Of a stretch of DNA of 64,000 nucleotides, positions 63,554-64,000 are shown one piece after another. The position numbers and the translations under genes were made by a program. How positions within the stretch are numbered: the stretch's first letter is position 1; every line of letters starts with the position of its first letter. Under the pieces are notes generated by a model, which saw only the letters and a list, made by a program, of their open reading frames with translations, was not told where the DNA came from and did no database searches. The stretch lies in the NCBI RefSeq assembly GCF_026341515.1, contig NZ_JAPEOK010000001.1:7874001-7938000 (forward strand), read 5' to 3'. This DNA comes from Streptomyces sp. NBC_00878. GTDB lineage: Bacteria > Actinomycetota > Actinomycetes > Streptomycetales > Streptomycetaceae.

Positions 63554-64000
63554 TCACACGTCGTAGTAGAGCTCGAACTCGTGCGGGTGCGGACGCAGCT
63601 GCAGCGGGGCGATCTCGTTCGTGCGCTTGTAGTCGATCCACGTCTCGATCAGGTCGGACGTGAAGACGTCGCCCTGGAGGAGGAACTCGTGGTCCCGCTC
63701 CAGCGAGTCGAGGACCGCCGGGAGCGAGGTCGGGACCTGGGCGACACCCGCGTGCTCCTCGGGGGCCAGCTCGTAGAGGTCCTTGTCGATCGGCTCGGCC
63801 GGCTCGACCTTGTTCTTGATGCCGTCGAGGCCCGCGAGCAGCAGCGCCGAGAAGGCGAGGTACGGGTTGCCGGAGGAGTCGGGCGCGCGGAACTCGACGC
63901 GCTTGGCCTTCGGGTTCGAGCCCGTGATCGGGATACGCATGGCCGCGGAGCGGTTGCGCTGCGAGTAGACCAGGTTGATCGGCGCCTCGAAGCCCGGGAC
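63554..64000 (-). CDS. glnA: Glutamine synthetase type I (3' part only)
   Basis: Only the last 148 codons are present; the gene continues past the window end. [24 protein letters not shown], then [28 protein letters not shown] and the adenylylation site [14 protein letters not shown] with the target Tyr identify an adenylylated GSI-beta enzyme. It is the main ammonium-assimilating glutamine synthetase and the substrate of GlnE (22263). The C-terminus ends [11 protein letters not shown], as in Streptomyces GlnA. Confidence 0.97.
   Translation of the reverse strand, partial: VPGFEAPINLVYSQRNRSAAMRIPITGSNPKAKRVEFRAPDSSGNPYLAFSALLLAGLDGIKNKVEPAEPIDKDLYELAPEEHAGVAQVPTSLPAVLDSLERDHEFLLQGDVFTSDLIETWIDYKRTNEIAPLQLRPHPHEFELYYDV

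Noticed and set aside
1..64000. tRNA, rRNA, integrase or phage genes
   Set aside because: None recognised on reading both strands; the only mobile-type features are the TnpB-related gene and short palindromic elements.

Overview
The window is a stretch of high-GC actinobacterial chromosome, almost certainly Streptomyces. The base composition, GTG/TTG starts, long antisense shadow reading frames, and family content (SARP/AfsR regulator, LAL regulator, S53 protease, DUF1996 protein, HtpX-PspAB pair) all point there. The order of three glutamine synthetase genes (glnA, glnII, glnA2), glnE and the maltose locus matches what I recall of the Streptomyces coelicolor glnA-glnII-malEFG-glnE-glnA2 neighbourhood, so most of it is core chromosome with small accessory insertions. 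No rRNA, tRNA, CRISPR array, prophage or plasmid origin was recognised.

Layout. 1-8860: truncated SARP/AfsR-type regulator, a DrrAB-like ABC exporter, panB, a 189-bp inverted-repeat (MITE-like) element, and an MFS exporter with a palindromic operator and a downstream TetR gene. 9078-14728: a membrane-anchored endonuclease/exonuclease/phosphatase protein, a stand-alone TnpB-related RuvC nuclease, a second MFS exporter, a second MITE-like element and a coupled small membrane protein/hydrolase pair. 14737-22059: secreted sedolisin, DUF305/DUF3105 pair, glnA2, a VapBC toxin-antitoxin locus, and VOC and flavin-split-barrel proteins. 22263-26517: glnE and a PAP2 membrane phosphatase. 26616-42566: maltose/starch locus (malR, malEFG, alpha-glucosidase, secreted alpha-amylase, a giant amylase-pullulanase), interrupted by two unrecognised genes. 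42639-54589: receiver-PP2C phosphatase, small isomerase, TetR, a sigma-like membrane protein, TPR protein, lipoprotein, DUF1996 protein, a two-component system, an SDR-like protein and a winged-helix regulator. 54922-64000: glnII, small secreted protein, ArsC-like protein, LAL regulator, small conserved proteins, pspAB, htpX and the 3' part of glnA.

How genes work together. The mal block is a coherent starch-to-maltodextrin system. Secreted amylase and pullulanase cut alpha-glucans, MalEFG imports the products, and the cytoplasmic GH13 enzyme hydrolyses them. The same 9-bp palindrome TTGCWGCAA lies upstream of malE, the amylase gene and the pullulanase gene, which suggests one MalR regulon. 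The nitrogen genes (GSI, GSII, GlnA2 and the adenylyltransferase GlnE) make the window a nitrogen-assimilation neighbourhood.

Most notable outside known biology: the TnpB-related nuclease without zinc-finger cysteines or a TnpA partner, with a GNRA-loop hairpin just after its stop codon; a dispersed repeat that has entered the pullulanase gene in frame; several families of short palindromic repeats; two tandem duplications that span stop codons; and the unrecognised two-gene unit at 35025-36796.
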